Source of the DNA: Paracoccus pantotrophus
Lineage (GTDB): Bacteria; Pseudomonadota; Alphaproteobacteria; Rhodobacterales; Rhodobacteraceae
Direction: 5' to 3'
NCBI RefSeq assembly: GCF_008824185.1
Contig: NZ_CP044423.1
Coordinates: 447,501-511,500, forward strand
Length of the DNA stretch: 64,000 bases
A model generated the notes under the pieces. The model had not been told where the DNA came from and searched no databases. It saw only the letters and a program-made list of their open reading frames with translations. A program made the position numbers and the translations under genes. Shown here in pieces: positions 9,019-17,326 of this stretch (position 1 is its first letter; each line of letters starts with the position of its first letter).

Positions 9019-9695
9019 CCCTTTCTCCCGTTCTCGGCGGGTTTCCCCAGCCGGTAGCCGGCGCCGCGCACCGTCTCGATGAAGGTCGCGCCAAGCTTCG
9101 CGCGGAGCTTGTGGATATGGACCTCGACCGTGTTGCTCTCGACCTCTCCCTGCCAGCCATAGAGCCGCTCTTCCAGGACGGGCTTGGCCAGGATGGCGCC
9201 GGGATGTTCGATCAAGGCCTGGAGGATGGCGAATTCCCGGCGCGAGAACGGAATATCGTCGCCGTTCCGCCTGCCGCGCATGGTCGCCGGGTCGAGTTCC
9301 AGGCCATTCCACGCGATCACGGCCGAGGCCCGGCCTTCCTGGCGGCGCAGCATGGCGCGCAGCCGGGCGGCAAGTTCCGCAAGGTCGAAGGGCTTGCCCA
9401 GGTAATCGTCGGCGCCGGCATCGAGACCGCACACCCTGTCGCGCACCTGATCGCGTGCGGTCAGCAGAAGGACCGGGATTCGCGATCCCCTGCTGCGCAG
9501 TTCCGCCAGCAGGTCCAGGCCCGAACCGTCGGGCAGCATGATGTCCAGGACCATGCCCACGAAGCCGCCGCCTTCCAGCGCGGCGCGGGCATCGGCCAGG
9601 GTGCCGACGCTATCGGCCGTGAACCCCGACAGGCCTAATCCGACGCCGAGGCCGTCGGACAGGACCGGATCGTCCTCGACAATCAGCAGGCGCAT
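9015..9695 (-). CDS. OmpR/PmrA-type response regulator of the redox island
   Basis: 226 residues from ATG 9695, which has GGGGAAA upstream; an in-frame start ten codons earlier is less likely because the receiver normally opens with MRLLIVEDD. Receiver domain at 1-115 with phospho-acceptor D51 (VLDIMLPDGSG) and a conserved lysine in GKPF. Winged-helix domain at about 125-220 ends in VHIHKLRAKL and VRGAGYRL. Overlaps its kinase by four bases. It is divergent from dsbD, and the shared 85-bp gap holds a PmrA/QseB-type box, so it probably controls both itself and the dsbD operon. Confidence 0.93.
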   Translation of the reverse strand: MRLLIVEDDPVLSDGLGVGLGLSGFTADSVGTLADARAALEGGGFVGMVLDIMLPDGSGLDLLAELRSRGSRIPVLLLTARDQVRDRVCGLDAGADDYLGKPFDLAELAARLRAMLRRQEGRASAVIAWNGLELDPATMRGRRNGDDIPFSRREFAILQALIEHPGAILAKPVLEERLYGWQGEVESNTVEVHIHKLRAKLGATFIETVRGAGYRLGKPAENGRKG

Positions 9696-9725
9696 GCGCG
9701 TTTCCCCGTAGTTCCTGATGATCAC

Positions 9726-9731
9726 GTTATC
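9726..9731 (-). promoter_or_regulatory. candidate -10 of the two-component operon
   Basis: On the minus strand GATAAC lies 10 bp past the PmrA-like box, so the box would stand in place of a -35 element. Transcription would begin near 9719, giving a leader of about 24 nt. By-eye inference. Confidence 0.35.
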
Positions 9732-9741
9732 GTCGACGGAC

Positions 9742-9758
9742 CTTAAGCTGGGCTTAAG
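9742..9758. promoter_or_regulatory. PmrA/QseB-type response-regulator box
   Basis: Two direct hexamers CTTAAG are separated by five bases (CTGGG), fitting the YTTAAK-N5-YTTAAK pattern of PmrA/QseB-type regulators. Because CTTAAG is self-complementary, the box reads the same way on both strands; the inverted-repeat form CCTTAAGC-TGG-GCTTAAGG spans 9741-9759. It lies 22 bp before dsbD and 46 bp before the response-regulator start, so one site can serve both divergent operons. Confidence 0.7.
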
Positions 9759-9780
9759 GTGGCGTCTTTAGCCAGTCCCC

Positions 9781-11595
9781 ATGATGACGAGATTGTTCCC
9801 TGCCCCTATCGCGGCGCTGCTGTCGCTGCTGATCGCGGCCCTTGTGGTGACCTGGGCCTCTGCCCAGACCCATGAGCCGCCCCTGCAACCGCAGGACGCT
9901 TTCGCCCTGACCGTCAGCCGGGACGAGGACGGCGCGCTGGTGCTGAACTGGCGCATCGCCGAAGGATATTATCTCTATCGCAGCACCTTCGCGGCGGAAG
10001 CCGACGGGCAGAGCCGGCCGTTGTCCCTGCCCGAGGGCGAGAGCTACGAGGATCCCTATTTCGGCGAAGGCCAGATCTATCGCGGCGAGGTCGCGGCACG
10101 GCTGGAGAACGCCGGTCGCCCCGTCACCCTGCACTGGCAGGGCTGCCAGCAGGACGGCATCTGCTATGCGCCGCAAAGCGTAAGGCTGGATGGCGATGGC
10201 ACGTTGCTGGCGGATGCTCCCAAGCAGGAAGGCTCCGCCGGCGGCTCGGGCTGGAGCCCGCAGCCCGCAGATCCCGCGGCGGTTTCCGGTGCCGGACTGA
10301 CCTTGGCCCAGGACCAGGGGCTGGTGCAGGGTCTGGCCGCGCGCGGGGGCGGGGCGCTGGTGATTGCCGGTTTCCTCGGCTTCGGGCTGCTGCTGGCCTT
10401 CACGCCCTGCGTGTTTCCGATGTTCCCCATCGTCGCGGGCATGCTGGCCGGGCAGGGCGAGAGGCTGACCGCGCGGCGCGGGCTTTTGCTGGCCAGCGCC
10501 TATGTGCTGGCGATGGCGTCGGCCTTCGGGCTGCTGGGCGTAGCGGCGGCATGGTCGGGGGCGAATCTGCAAATGGTGCTGCAATCGCCCGCCGCCATCG
10601 CGGTCGCCGCGGTGCTTTTCGTGGCGCTGGCGCTGTCGATGTTCGGCTTCTACGAACTGCAAATGCCGCAGGCGCTGCAAACCCGGCTTGGGCGTGTCGG
10701 CGGCCGGCGCGGTTCGGTCGGCGGCGCGCTGGTGCTCGGCGTCACCTCGGCGCTGATCGTCGGGCCTTGCGTGACCGCGCCGCTGGCCGGGGCGCTGCTC
10801 TACACCGCGCAGACCGGCGAGGTGATGCTGGGGGCCGCGGCGCTGTTTGCATTGGGGCTGGGGCAGGGGCTGCCGCTGCTGGCCATCGGGCTTTTCGGCC
10901 CGCGCATCCTGCCTCGCAGCGGCGGCTGGACGCAGGGTGCCAAGCGCGCCTTCGGGGTGATCTTCCTGGGCTTCGCGATCTGGCTGGCGGGGCGCGTGCT
11001 GCCGGGGCCGGTCACGCTGGCGCTCTGGGCGGCGCTGCTGGTCGGGACGGCGGTGTTCCTGGGCGCGCTGGACCGGCCGGAAGGTGACGCGACGCGAGGC
11101 CGCCGGCTTGGGGCGGCGCTTGGCATCCTGCTGCTGTTCGCAGGGCTGATGCAAGGATTCGGGGCGGCGCTGGGGGCGGATGATCCGCTGCGGCCGCTGG
11201 CGCCGCTTGCGGGTCGCGCGGTGCCGGCGCCGACCGAGACGCAATTTGCCGAGGTCGCCACGCGGGCCGAACTGGAACAGGCCCTGGCCTCGGCCGACGG
11301 CCGGCCGGCACTGGTCTATGTCACCGCCGACTGGTGCGTGACCTGCCGCGCCATCGAACGCGGGCCCCTGGCCGACCCTGCCGTCCACGCCGCGCTCGCG
11401 GGCCTGGCGGGGATCAAGGTCGATGTCAGCGCCTTCAACACCGAGGCGCAGGCGCTGATGCAGGATCTGGCCGCCGCCGGGCCGCCGACGATGGTCTTTC
11501 TGGATGCGGCCCGCGCCGAGGCGCCAGGCAGCCGGCTGGTCGGCGAGATGGACAGCGCCGCGCTGCTGGCCTCGATCGCGAAGGTGGTGCCGTGA
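9781..11595 (+). CDS. dsbD: thiol:disulfide interchange protein DsbD
   Basis: 604 residues. DsbD carries electrons from cytoplasmic thioredoxin across the inner membrane to periplasmic thiol proteins. Signal peptide (about 1-28), N-terminal alpha domain with the pair C122/C128 (GCQQDGIC), central membrane domain with the pair C210 (FTPCVFP) and C330 (GPCVTAP), and a C-terminal thioredoxin domain with C519/C522 (DWCVTC). All six redox cysteines are present. No Shine-Dalgarno is visible before the paired ATGs at 9781. The TlpA-like gene overlaps its stop by GTGA. It heads a four-to-five gene redox operon. Confidence 0.95.
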   Translation: MMTRLFPAPIAALLSLLIAALVVTWASAQTHEPPLQPQDAFALTVSRDEDGALVLNWRIAEGYYLYRSTFAAEADGQSRPLSLPEGESYEDPYFGEGQIYRGEVAARLENAGRPVTLHWQGCQQDGICYAPQSVRLDGDGTLLADAPKQEGSAGGSGWSPQPADPAAVSGAGLTLAQDQGLVQGLAARGGGALVIAGFLGFGLLLAFTPCVFPMFPIVAGMLAGQGERLTARRGLLLASAYVLAMASAFGLLGVAAAWSGANLQMVLQSPAAIAVAAVLFVALALSMFGFYELQMPQALQTRLGRVGGRRGSVGGALVLGVTSALIVGPCVTAPLAGALLYTAQTGEVMLGAAALFALGLGQGLPLLAIGLFGPRILPRSGGWTQGAKRAFGVIFLGFAIWLAGRVLPGPVTLALWAALLVGTAVFLGALDRPEGDATRGRRLGAALGILLLFAGLMQGFGAALGADDPLRPLAPLAGRAVPAPTETQFAEVATRAELEQALASADGRPALVYVTADWCVTCRAIERGPLADPAVHAALAGLAGIKVDVSAFNTEAQALMQDLAAAGPPTMVFLDAARAEAPGSRLVGEMDSAALLASIAKVVP

Positions 11596-12395
11596 CGGCG
11601 ATCTCGATCGGCCCGCTGGTCTTCGACGGCGCGCGTTTCGCGGCGGTCGTGGCGCTGCTGCTGTTCTTCCTGGTGGTCGAGATCGCGGCGCGGCTGCAAA
11701 AAGGCGACGCGGGCCGATGGGCCGGCATTGCCGTGCTGGCCTGGACCCTTGGCGCGCGCACGGGCTTCGTCATCGCCAACTGGTCTGCCTTCACCCCCCA
11801 TCCGCTGGACGCGCTGAAGCTCTGGCAGGGCGGTTTCCTGCCCGCTGCCGGCTGGGCCGGGGGCATCGCCGTCCTGTTGCTGGCGCTGCTGCGCCGGGCG
11901 CGGGGGGCAGCCCTGCCGCTGGTCCTGGGCGGCGCGGTGGCGCTGGCCGGGCATCAGGCCGTCATCGCCGCGCTGCCGCCGCGCCCCTCGGTCATCCTGC
12001 CGGACCTGCAACTGATCGCGCTGGACGGACGCGGGGTGCAACTGGGCGGGCGCGGCTGGCCCGTGGTGCTGAACCTCTGGGCGACCTGGTGCCCGCCCTG
12101 CCGGCGCGAGATGCCGATGATGACCGACCTGGCCGCGAATACGCCCGGCGTCGAGTTCGTCTTTGCCAACCAGGGCGAGGAAGCGGCCCGGATCATGGCC
12201 TTCCTGCGAGACGAAAAGCTGCCCCGCGAAGGCATGATCCGCGATCCGCATGGCCGGCTGATGGGGGCGCTTGGTGCGATCGGCCTGCCCTCGACGCTGG
12301 TCTTCGACGCCAAGGGCCGGCTGGTCGCGGCGCAGACGGGCGAGATTTCGCGCGCCGCCCTGGCCCGGATGATCGCGCAAGCGACAGGAGAATGA
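11592..12395 (+). CDS. TlpA/DsbE-like thioredoxin with N-terminal membrane domain
   Basis: 267 residues. The first 130 residues are hydrophobic with about four membrane segments, resembling the short Lgt-like region seen in some TlpA-family proteins. The rest is a thioredoxin domain with WATWCPPC (C167/C170) and the cis-proline loop GLPSTLVFD. The CPPC centre is typical of reducing thioredoxins such as TlpA and CcmG. GTG start overlaps the dsbD stop, and the next gene overlaps its own stop, so DsbD is the likely electron donor. Confidence 0.88.
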   Translation: MTAISIGPLVFDGARFAAVVALLLFFLVVEIAARLQKGDAGRWAGIAVLAWTLGARTGFVIANWSAFTPHPLDALKLWQGGFLPAAGWAGGIAVLLLALLRRARGAALPLVLGGAVALAGHQAVIAALPPRPSVILPDLQLIALDGRGVQLGGRGWPVVLNLWATWCPPCRREMPMMTDLAANTPGVEFVFANQGEEAARIMAFLRDEKLPREGMIRDPHGRLMGALGAIGLPSTLVFDAKGRLVAAQTGEISRAALARMIAQATGE

Positions 12396-12397
12396 CC

Positions 12398-13150
12398 ATG
12401 AGCCCGATACGAACCGCATTGGCGGGCGCAACGCTGCCGGCACCGGCGGCCTGCGCCTCGACCGGACCCGCGGCCCCCGCCGATCCGCCGCCGCCCGCCA
12501 TCCGCCCCGAAGTGGCGGCCATGTATGGCGCTGTCGAGGATAATGGCCATCAAATCCCCGCCGTCTCGCCGCGACTGCTCACCGAGGACATGGCCCGGAA
12601 ACTGGTGGATTACTGGAGCGACGAGAAGCCCGGCACGATCATCGTCGATCCCCATGCCCGCACCCTTTATCAGGTCCGGCCCGGCAGCAAGGCGATGCGC
12701 TATGCCGTCGCCGTGGATGCGGCCGGCCACGGCTTCACCGGCGAGGCGCTTATCCCCTATCAGCGCGACTGGCCAAGCTGGAAGCCCGCCGACAACATGA
12801 TCGCGACCCAACCGGAGCTTTATGGTCCGGTGGAAAAGGGCCTGGAGGGCGGCATCGGCAACCCGATGGGCGCCCGCGCGCTTTATCTGCACAATGGCCG
12901 GGGCGACTCCTATTGCCGCATCCACGGCACCATGGACCCGGCCTCGATCGGGCAGGCGACCTCGGCGGGCTGCATCCGGCTGTTCGACCAGGACATCATC
13001 CGCCTGGCCGAACAGACCGGCAGCATGACGAAGGTGATCGTGCTGACCCGCGCCGAATCCGGCAAGGGCACCATGCCGTCCGGCCAGCCTTTGCCTGCGC
13101 CGCAGGATGCGCTGGCTGCCGGCCGCGAGCAGACAGGAGGAACGACATGA
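12398..13150 (+). CDS. L,D-transpeptidase (YkuD family) lipoprotein
   Basis: 250 residues from ATG 12398, chosen over 12392 because AGGAG is well spaced only for the former. A lipobox-like PAAC (C19) suggests lipid anchoring. The YkuD catalytic signature is complete: H176 in RIHGT and C192 in SAGCIR, 16 residues apart. L,D-transpeptidases make 3-3 peptidoglycan cross-links or attach proteins to the wall, and need the catalytic cysteine as a free thiol. An extra cysteine, C173, sits three residues before H176, where the family usually has no cysteine. Starts and stops overlap with both redox neighbours. Confidence 0.9.
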   Translation: MSPIRTALAGATLPAPAACASTGPAAPADPPPPAIRPEVAAMYGAVEDNGHQIPAVSPRLLTEDMARKLVDYWSDEKPGTIIVDPHARTLYQVRPGSKAMRYAVAVDAAGHGFTGEALIPYQRDWPSWKPADNMIATQPELYGPVEKGLEGGIGNPMGARALYLHNGRGDSYCRIHGTMDPASIGQATSAGCIRLFDQDIIRLAEQTGSMTKVIVLTRAESGKGTMPSGQPLPAPQDALAAGREQTGGTT

Positions 13151-13791
13151 GCATCACCCGACGCGACATCCTTGCCGGCACCGCGGGGGCAGGGCTGGCA
13201 GGCATCCTGGGCGGAACGGTCCTGCTGGGCAGGGGCGGGAATACGGCAAGCGATACGGCCGGAGCCGGTATCGACGACGTGCTGCACGATCCCGACAATC
13301 CCGCCCTGGGCAATCCCGAGGGGGCGCTGACCATCGTCGAATATTTCGACTACCAATGCCCCTATTGCAAGATGGGCCATGCCATGCTGACCGATATGGT
13401 CGGAAAGGACGGCGATATCCGGCTGGTGATGAAGGACTGGCCGATCTTCGGCGCGCCCTCGGTCCTGGCCAGCCAGCTGGTTCTCGGGGCGGCGTCGATG
13501 GGCCGCTATGCGCAGGCCCATGCGGCGCTGATGGTGACCGAGGCCAGGCTTTCCGAGGACCAGATCCGGCAGGTGCTGGGGGATGGCGGCATCGACACCG
13601 GGGCGGCGCTGGCCGCCTATCGCGCCGAACGCGACAAGTGGGACGGGCTACTGTCGCGCAACGCGGCGCAGGCCGCGGAACTGGGCCTGCGCGGCACGCC
13701 GGCCTTCATCATCGGCGCCAGGATCTATCCCGGCGCGCTGGACGAGACCCGCCTGCGCAGCGCCATCGCCGCAGCGCGGCAGATGTCCTGA
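13147..13791 (+). CDS. DsbA-family protein with Tat-like signal
   Basis: 214 residues. The N-terminus SITRRDILAG has a twin-arginine pair followed by a hydrophobic stretch, so Tat export is likely. Thioredoxin-fold domain with C71/C74 (QCPYC) and cis-proline loop GTPAF. CPYC centres occur in DsbG/DsbC-like reductases as well as oxidases, so the direction of thiol exchange is open. ATG overlaps the transpeptidase stop (ATGA), which argues for a joint job. Confidence 0.88.
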   Translation: MSITRRDILAGTAGAGLAGILGGTVLLGRGGNTASDTAGAGIDDVLHDPDNPALGNPEGALTIVEYFDYQCPYCKMGHAMLTDMVGKDGDIRLVMKDWPIFGAPSVLASQLVLGAASMGRYAQAHAALMVTEARLSEDQIRQVLGDGGIDTGAALAAYRAERDKWDGLLSRNAAQAAELGLRGTPAFIIGARIYPGALDETRLRSAIAAARQMS

Positions 13792-13875
13792 GCGAGATGG
13801 TCTAGAAAGGGCGGGAATCCCGCCGACATCGCCTTGCGGCGCCGCCGTCGGGCCTCGATACCTGAAGGAGAGATC

Positions 13876-14502
13876 ATGCACCGTCGAAGCCTTGTCCTTG
13901 CGGGGGCCAGCCTGCTGTCGCTGCCGATCCTGGGCCAAACCGCCCAAGCGCAGGAACGCGACAACCCCATGCCCGACGACTTGCGCCAATCGCTGGAACG
14001 CGATCCCACGGCCCCGGTCCTGGGCAACCCGCGGGGCGACATCACCCTGACCGAGTTCTTCGACTATAACTGCCCGTTCTGCCGCAAGATGGTCGAGCCG
14101 ATGCACCGGCTGATCACCTCGGACAAGAACCTGCGGGTGGTGTTCCGGGAATGGCCGGTCTTCGGCGAGGATTCGGATTTCGCGGCGCGGGCCTCGCTGG
14201 CCTCGCTGCAACAGGGCAAATACTGGCAGTTCCACACCACGCTGTTCCGCACCAAGGGCCGGGTGACCGAGGCCGCCACGATGCGCGCCGCCCGCGACAT
14301 CGGCCTGGACATCGCCCGGCTGGAGCGCGACATGGCCGCCGAGCCGGTCGAGCGCCACATTTCCATGAGCCACATGCTGGCCGAGCATATGGGGTTGATG
14401 GGCACCCCCAGCTTCATCGCGGGCGACGAGGGCGCGTTCGGCGAATACAGCCTCGAGGATCTGCGCGGCCTGGTCCGGCGTGCGCGAGAGACGATGGGTT
14501 GA
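13876..14502 (+). CDS. second DsbA-family protein
   Basis: 208 residues, start ATG 13876 with GAAGGAGAG upstream. Signal peptide at about 1-26 (MHRRSLVLAGASLLSLPILG then AQAQ), with a twin arginine that could also mean Tat export. Active site C66/C69 (NCPFC) and cis-proline loop GTPSF. Close paralogue of the gene at 1-579. An 84-bp gap separates it from the preceding DsbA gene, so it may have its own promoter as well as read-through. Possible partner of DsbD or of the transpeptidase. Confidence 0.88.
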   Translation: MHRRSLVLAGASLLSLPILGQTAQAQERDNPMPDDLRQSLERDPTAPVLGNPRGDITLTEFFDYNCPFCRKMVEPMHRLITSDKNLRVVFREWPVFGEDSDFAARASLASLQQGKYWQFHTTLFRTKGRVTEAATMRAARDIGLDIARLERDMAAEPVERHISMSHMLAEHMGLMGTPSFIAGDEGAFGEYSLEDLRGLVRRARETMG

Positions 14503-14626
14503 GCAAGGGGACAACGGCTGCCGGCAGGCCGTCGCCTGCATGGTGCCGGACCCCGAGACGCGGCGCGGCAGGTTCAGCCGCAGGCCCGTTGTCGTGATGG
14601 CGGGCTGCCCCCCGACCGGTCCCCGC

Positions 14627-17074
14627 TCAGCCGCGCACCCTTGTCGACTTGGGATCGTAGAGGGGGACGAGGCTGGGCCCGGCGGGCACGATGCGGCCGG
14701 CCACGTCGATGGCATAGTCCGATGCCAGGATCTCGGCCGCGGTCTCGTCGGTCCGGCAGGGGACGTAACCCAGCCCGACCGCGGCGCCGAGGGCGTGGCC
14801 GTAATTGCCCGAGGTCAGATGGCCCACGATCCTGCCGTCGCGCAGGATCGGCTCGTTGTGGAACAGCAGCGGCTCGGGATCCTTCAGCCGGAACTGGAGC
14901 AGGCGGCGCTCCAGCCCGGTCTCGCGCTTCTTCAGCACCGCCTCGCGGCCGATGAAATCGCCCTTGCCGGTCTTGACCGCAAAGCCCAGGCCCGCCTCCA
15001 GCACATGATCCTCGTCGGTGATGTCATGGCCGAAATGGCGATAGGCCTTTTCGATGCGGCAGCTGTCCATGGCGTGCAGCCCGCATAGCTTCAGCCCCAC
15101 CTGCTCTCCCGCCTCGGCCAGGGTCTCGAAGACATGGGCGGCCTGGTCGGTCGGGACGTAAAGCTCCCAGCCGAGCTCGCCGACATAGGTGACGCGATGG
15201 GCGCGGGCCAGGCCCATGCCGATCTCGATCTCGCGCGCGACACCGAAAGGATGCGCCTCGTTCGACAGGTCGTCGGGCGAGACCAGCGACAGCAGTTCCC
15301 GCGAGCGCGGACCCATCAGCGGCAGCACGGCTTCGGCGGCGGTGATGTCGGTGATCGTCACCCATTGCTCGCCCAGATGCCGGCGCAGCCAGGCCAGGTC
15401 GCGCTGCAAGGTTGCACCGGGCACGACCAACAGGAAGGCGGTTTCCGACAGCCGCGTCACCGTCAGGTCGCATTCAATGCCGCCGCGGGTGTTCAGCATC
15501 TGCGTATAGACGATCCGCCCCGCCGCCACGTCCATGTCATTCGCGCAGAGCCGCTGCAGGAAGGAAGCCGCATCGCGCCCCTCGACCCGGATCTTGCCGA
15601 AGCTGGTCATGTCCAAGAGGCCCACGCCCTCGCGCAGCGCCAGATGCTCGGCGCGCTGGTTGTCGAACCAGTTCTGGCGCTTCCAGCTGTAACGGTATTC
15701 GCGCTCTTGCCCGTCATTGGCGAACCAGTTGGCGCGTTCCCAACCCGCGGCCTCGCCGAAGACCGCGCCGCGCGCCTTCAGATGCTCGTGCAGCGGCGAG
15801 CGGCGGATGCCGCGCGAGGTCGCCATCTGGCGATAGGGGAAATGGTCGGCATAGAGCAGGCCCAGCGTTTCGCTGACCCGTTCCCTCAGATAGCAGCGAT
15901 TGCGCTGGAAGGGCTGGGCGCGGCGGATGTCCACCTCCCACAGGTCGAAGGGCGGCTCGCCGTCTTCCATCCATTGCGCCAGCGCCATGCCGGCCCCGCC
16001 GGAGGAGACGATGCCGATGGAATTGTAGCCCGCCGCGACCCAGTAGCCGGCAAGCTCAGGCGCCTCGCCCAGGTAATAGCGGTCGTCGGGGGTGAAGCTT
16101 TCCGGTCCGTTGAAGAAGGTGTGGATCCCCGCCTGGCCCAGCAGCGGCATCCGCGCCACCGCCCTTTCAAGGACCGGCTCGAAATGGTCGAAATCCTCGG
16201 GCAGCTGGTCGAAGCAGAAATCCTCGGGGATGCCCGCCATGCCCCAGGGCTTGGCCCTGGGCTCGAAGGCGCCAAGCAGGATCTTGCCCGCGTCCTCCTT
16301 GTAATAGGCGCATTCGTCGGGGACGCGCAGCACCGGCAGCCGGGCCAGTTCGGGGATATTCTCGGTGACGATGTAGAAATGCTCGCAGGCATGCAGCGGC
16401 AGGGTGACGCCGCTCGCGGCCGCGAGATCGCGGCCCCACATGCCGCCGCAATTCACCACGTTTTCGGTGGCGATATGGCCGCGCTCTCCGCCGGCTTCCC
16501 AATCGACGCCGGTCACGCGGCCACCCTTGGTGACGACGCGCGTGACCTTGACCTGCTCGATGATCTTTGCGCCGCGCATCCGCGCGCCCTTGGCCAGCGC
16601 CAGCGCGATATTGCCCGGATCGGCCTGGCCGTCCAGCGGCAGGTGCACCCCGGCGACCAGGTCGGAGATCTCCAGATGCGGGTAAAGCTCCAGCACCTCG
16701 CGCGGGGAAAGCTCGTTCACGTCCACGCCGAAGGCGCGGGCCAGCGCCGCCTGGCGCAGGATCTCCTCGCGCCGTTCCCCGGTCAGGGCGACGGTGATCG
16801 AGCCGCATTGCCGCAGGCCGGTTGCCAGCCCGGTTTCCGCCTCCAGCCTGGCGTAGAGATCGGCGGAATATTTCGCCAGCCGCGTCATGTTCTGGCTGGC
16901 GCGCAGCTGGCCGATCAGCCCCGCCGCGTGCCATGTGGTGCCGGATGTCAGCTGCTTGCGTTCCAGCAGCACGATGTCGGTCCAGCCGAGCTTCGCCAGG
17001 TGATAGGCGACGGAACAGCCGGAAATGCCGCCGCCGATGATGACGGCGCGGGCTTGGCGGGGGAGTGCGACCAT
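14627..17074 (-). CDS. FAD-dependent sarcosine/dimethylglycine dehydrogenase-like protein (DAO + GcvT)
   Basis: 815 residues. N-terminal DAO fold with dinucleotide motif GGGISGCSVAYHLAKLG and SGTTWHAAGL, in which H49 matches the histidine that covalently binds FAD in sarcosine and dimethylglycine dehydrogenases. Middle linker domain around 370-430, then GcvT aminomethyltransferase folate domain (about 430-710) and its C-terminal barrel (about 720-805). These enzymes oxidise N-methyl groups and pass the one-carbon unit to tetrahydrofolate. Exact substrate (sarcosine, dimethylglycine or related amine) is not decidable by eye. Divergent from an XRE-cupin regulator across an operator-rich gap. 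Confidence 0.9.
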   Translation of the reverse strand: MVALPRQARAVIIGGGISGCSVAYHLAKLGWTDIVLLERKQLTSGTTWHAAGLIGQLRASQNMTRLAKYSADLYARLEAETGLATGLRQCGSITVALTGERREEILRQAALARAFGVDVNELSPREVLELYPHLEISDLVAGVHLPLDGQADPGNIALALAKGARMRGAKIIEQVKVTRVVTKGGRVTGVDWEAGGERGHIATENVVNCGGMWGRDLAAASGVTLPLHACEHFYIVTENIPELARLPVLRVPDECAYYKEDAGKILLGAFEPRAKPWGMAGIPEDFCFDQLPEDFDHFEPVLERAVARMPLLGQAGIHTFFNGPESFTPDDRYYLGEAPELAGYWVAAGYNSIGIVSSGGAGMALAQWMEDGEPPFDLWEVDIRRAQPFQRNRCYLRERVSETLGLLYADHFPYRQMATSRGIRRSPLHEHLKARGAVFGEAAGWERANWFANDGQEREYRYSWKRQNWFDNQRAEHLALREGVGLLDMTSFGKIRVEGRDAASFLQRLCANDMDVAAGRIVYTQMLNTRGGIECDLTVTRLSETAFLLVVPGATLQRDLAWLRRHLGEQWVTITDITAAEAVLPLMGPRSRELLSLVSPDDLSNEAHPFGVAREIEIGMGLARAHRVTYVGELGWELYVPTDQAAHVFETLAEAGEQVGLKLCGLHAMDSCRIEKAYRHFGHDITDEDHVLEAGLGFAVKTGKGDFIGREAVLKKRETGLERRLLQFRLKDPEPLLFHNEPILRDGRIVGHLTSGNYGHALGAAVGLGYVPCRTDETAAEILASDYAIDVAGRIVPAGPSLVPLYDPKSTRVRG

Positions 17075-17200
17075 GATGGGTTATCCGCTGTTGAACTGGG
17101 TGGGCTGCGCGCAGGGCCGATGCCCTGCGATCCTTTGGCGGGCAAGAGGCGACCGGGCGTTTCCATTCTGCCGACATGCCGAAACTATCCATGGCAAGAA

Positions 17201-17282
17201 TGAAATTTCAATCAATAATTTCAATAATAATGATTACTGGTATAAAATTTCATATATGAGCCGCTGGCCTGTTGAAATTTCA
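17201..17282. promoter_or_regulatory. AT-rich operator array with TGAAATTTCA palindromes
   Basis: Two perfect copies of the 10-bp palindrome TGAAATTTCA lie at 17201-17210 and 17273-17282. A near copy TAAAATTTCA (one mismatch) is at 17243-17252 and a weaker one ends at 17223. The region is strikingly AT-rich against the rest of the window. It lies between the divergent dehydrogenase gene (start 17074) and regulator gene (start 17327), the natural place for sites bound by the XRE-cupin protein. Confidence 0.6.
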
Positions 17283-17326
17283 CAAGGATTGCTGCACCCT
17301 GCCAGGCACCATCAGAAGGAGAGCCG

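Noticed and set aside
12392..12397. L,D-transpeptidase start at the ATG overlapping the TlpA-like stop
   Set aside because: The ribosome-binding site AGGAG is almost touching this ATG; the ATG at 12398 has a normal spacing. The overlap of the genes remains near-zero either way.
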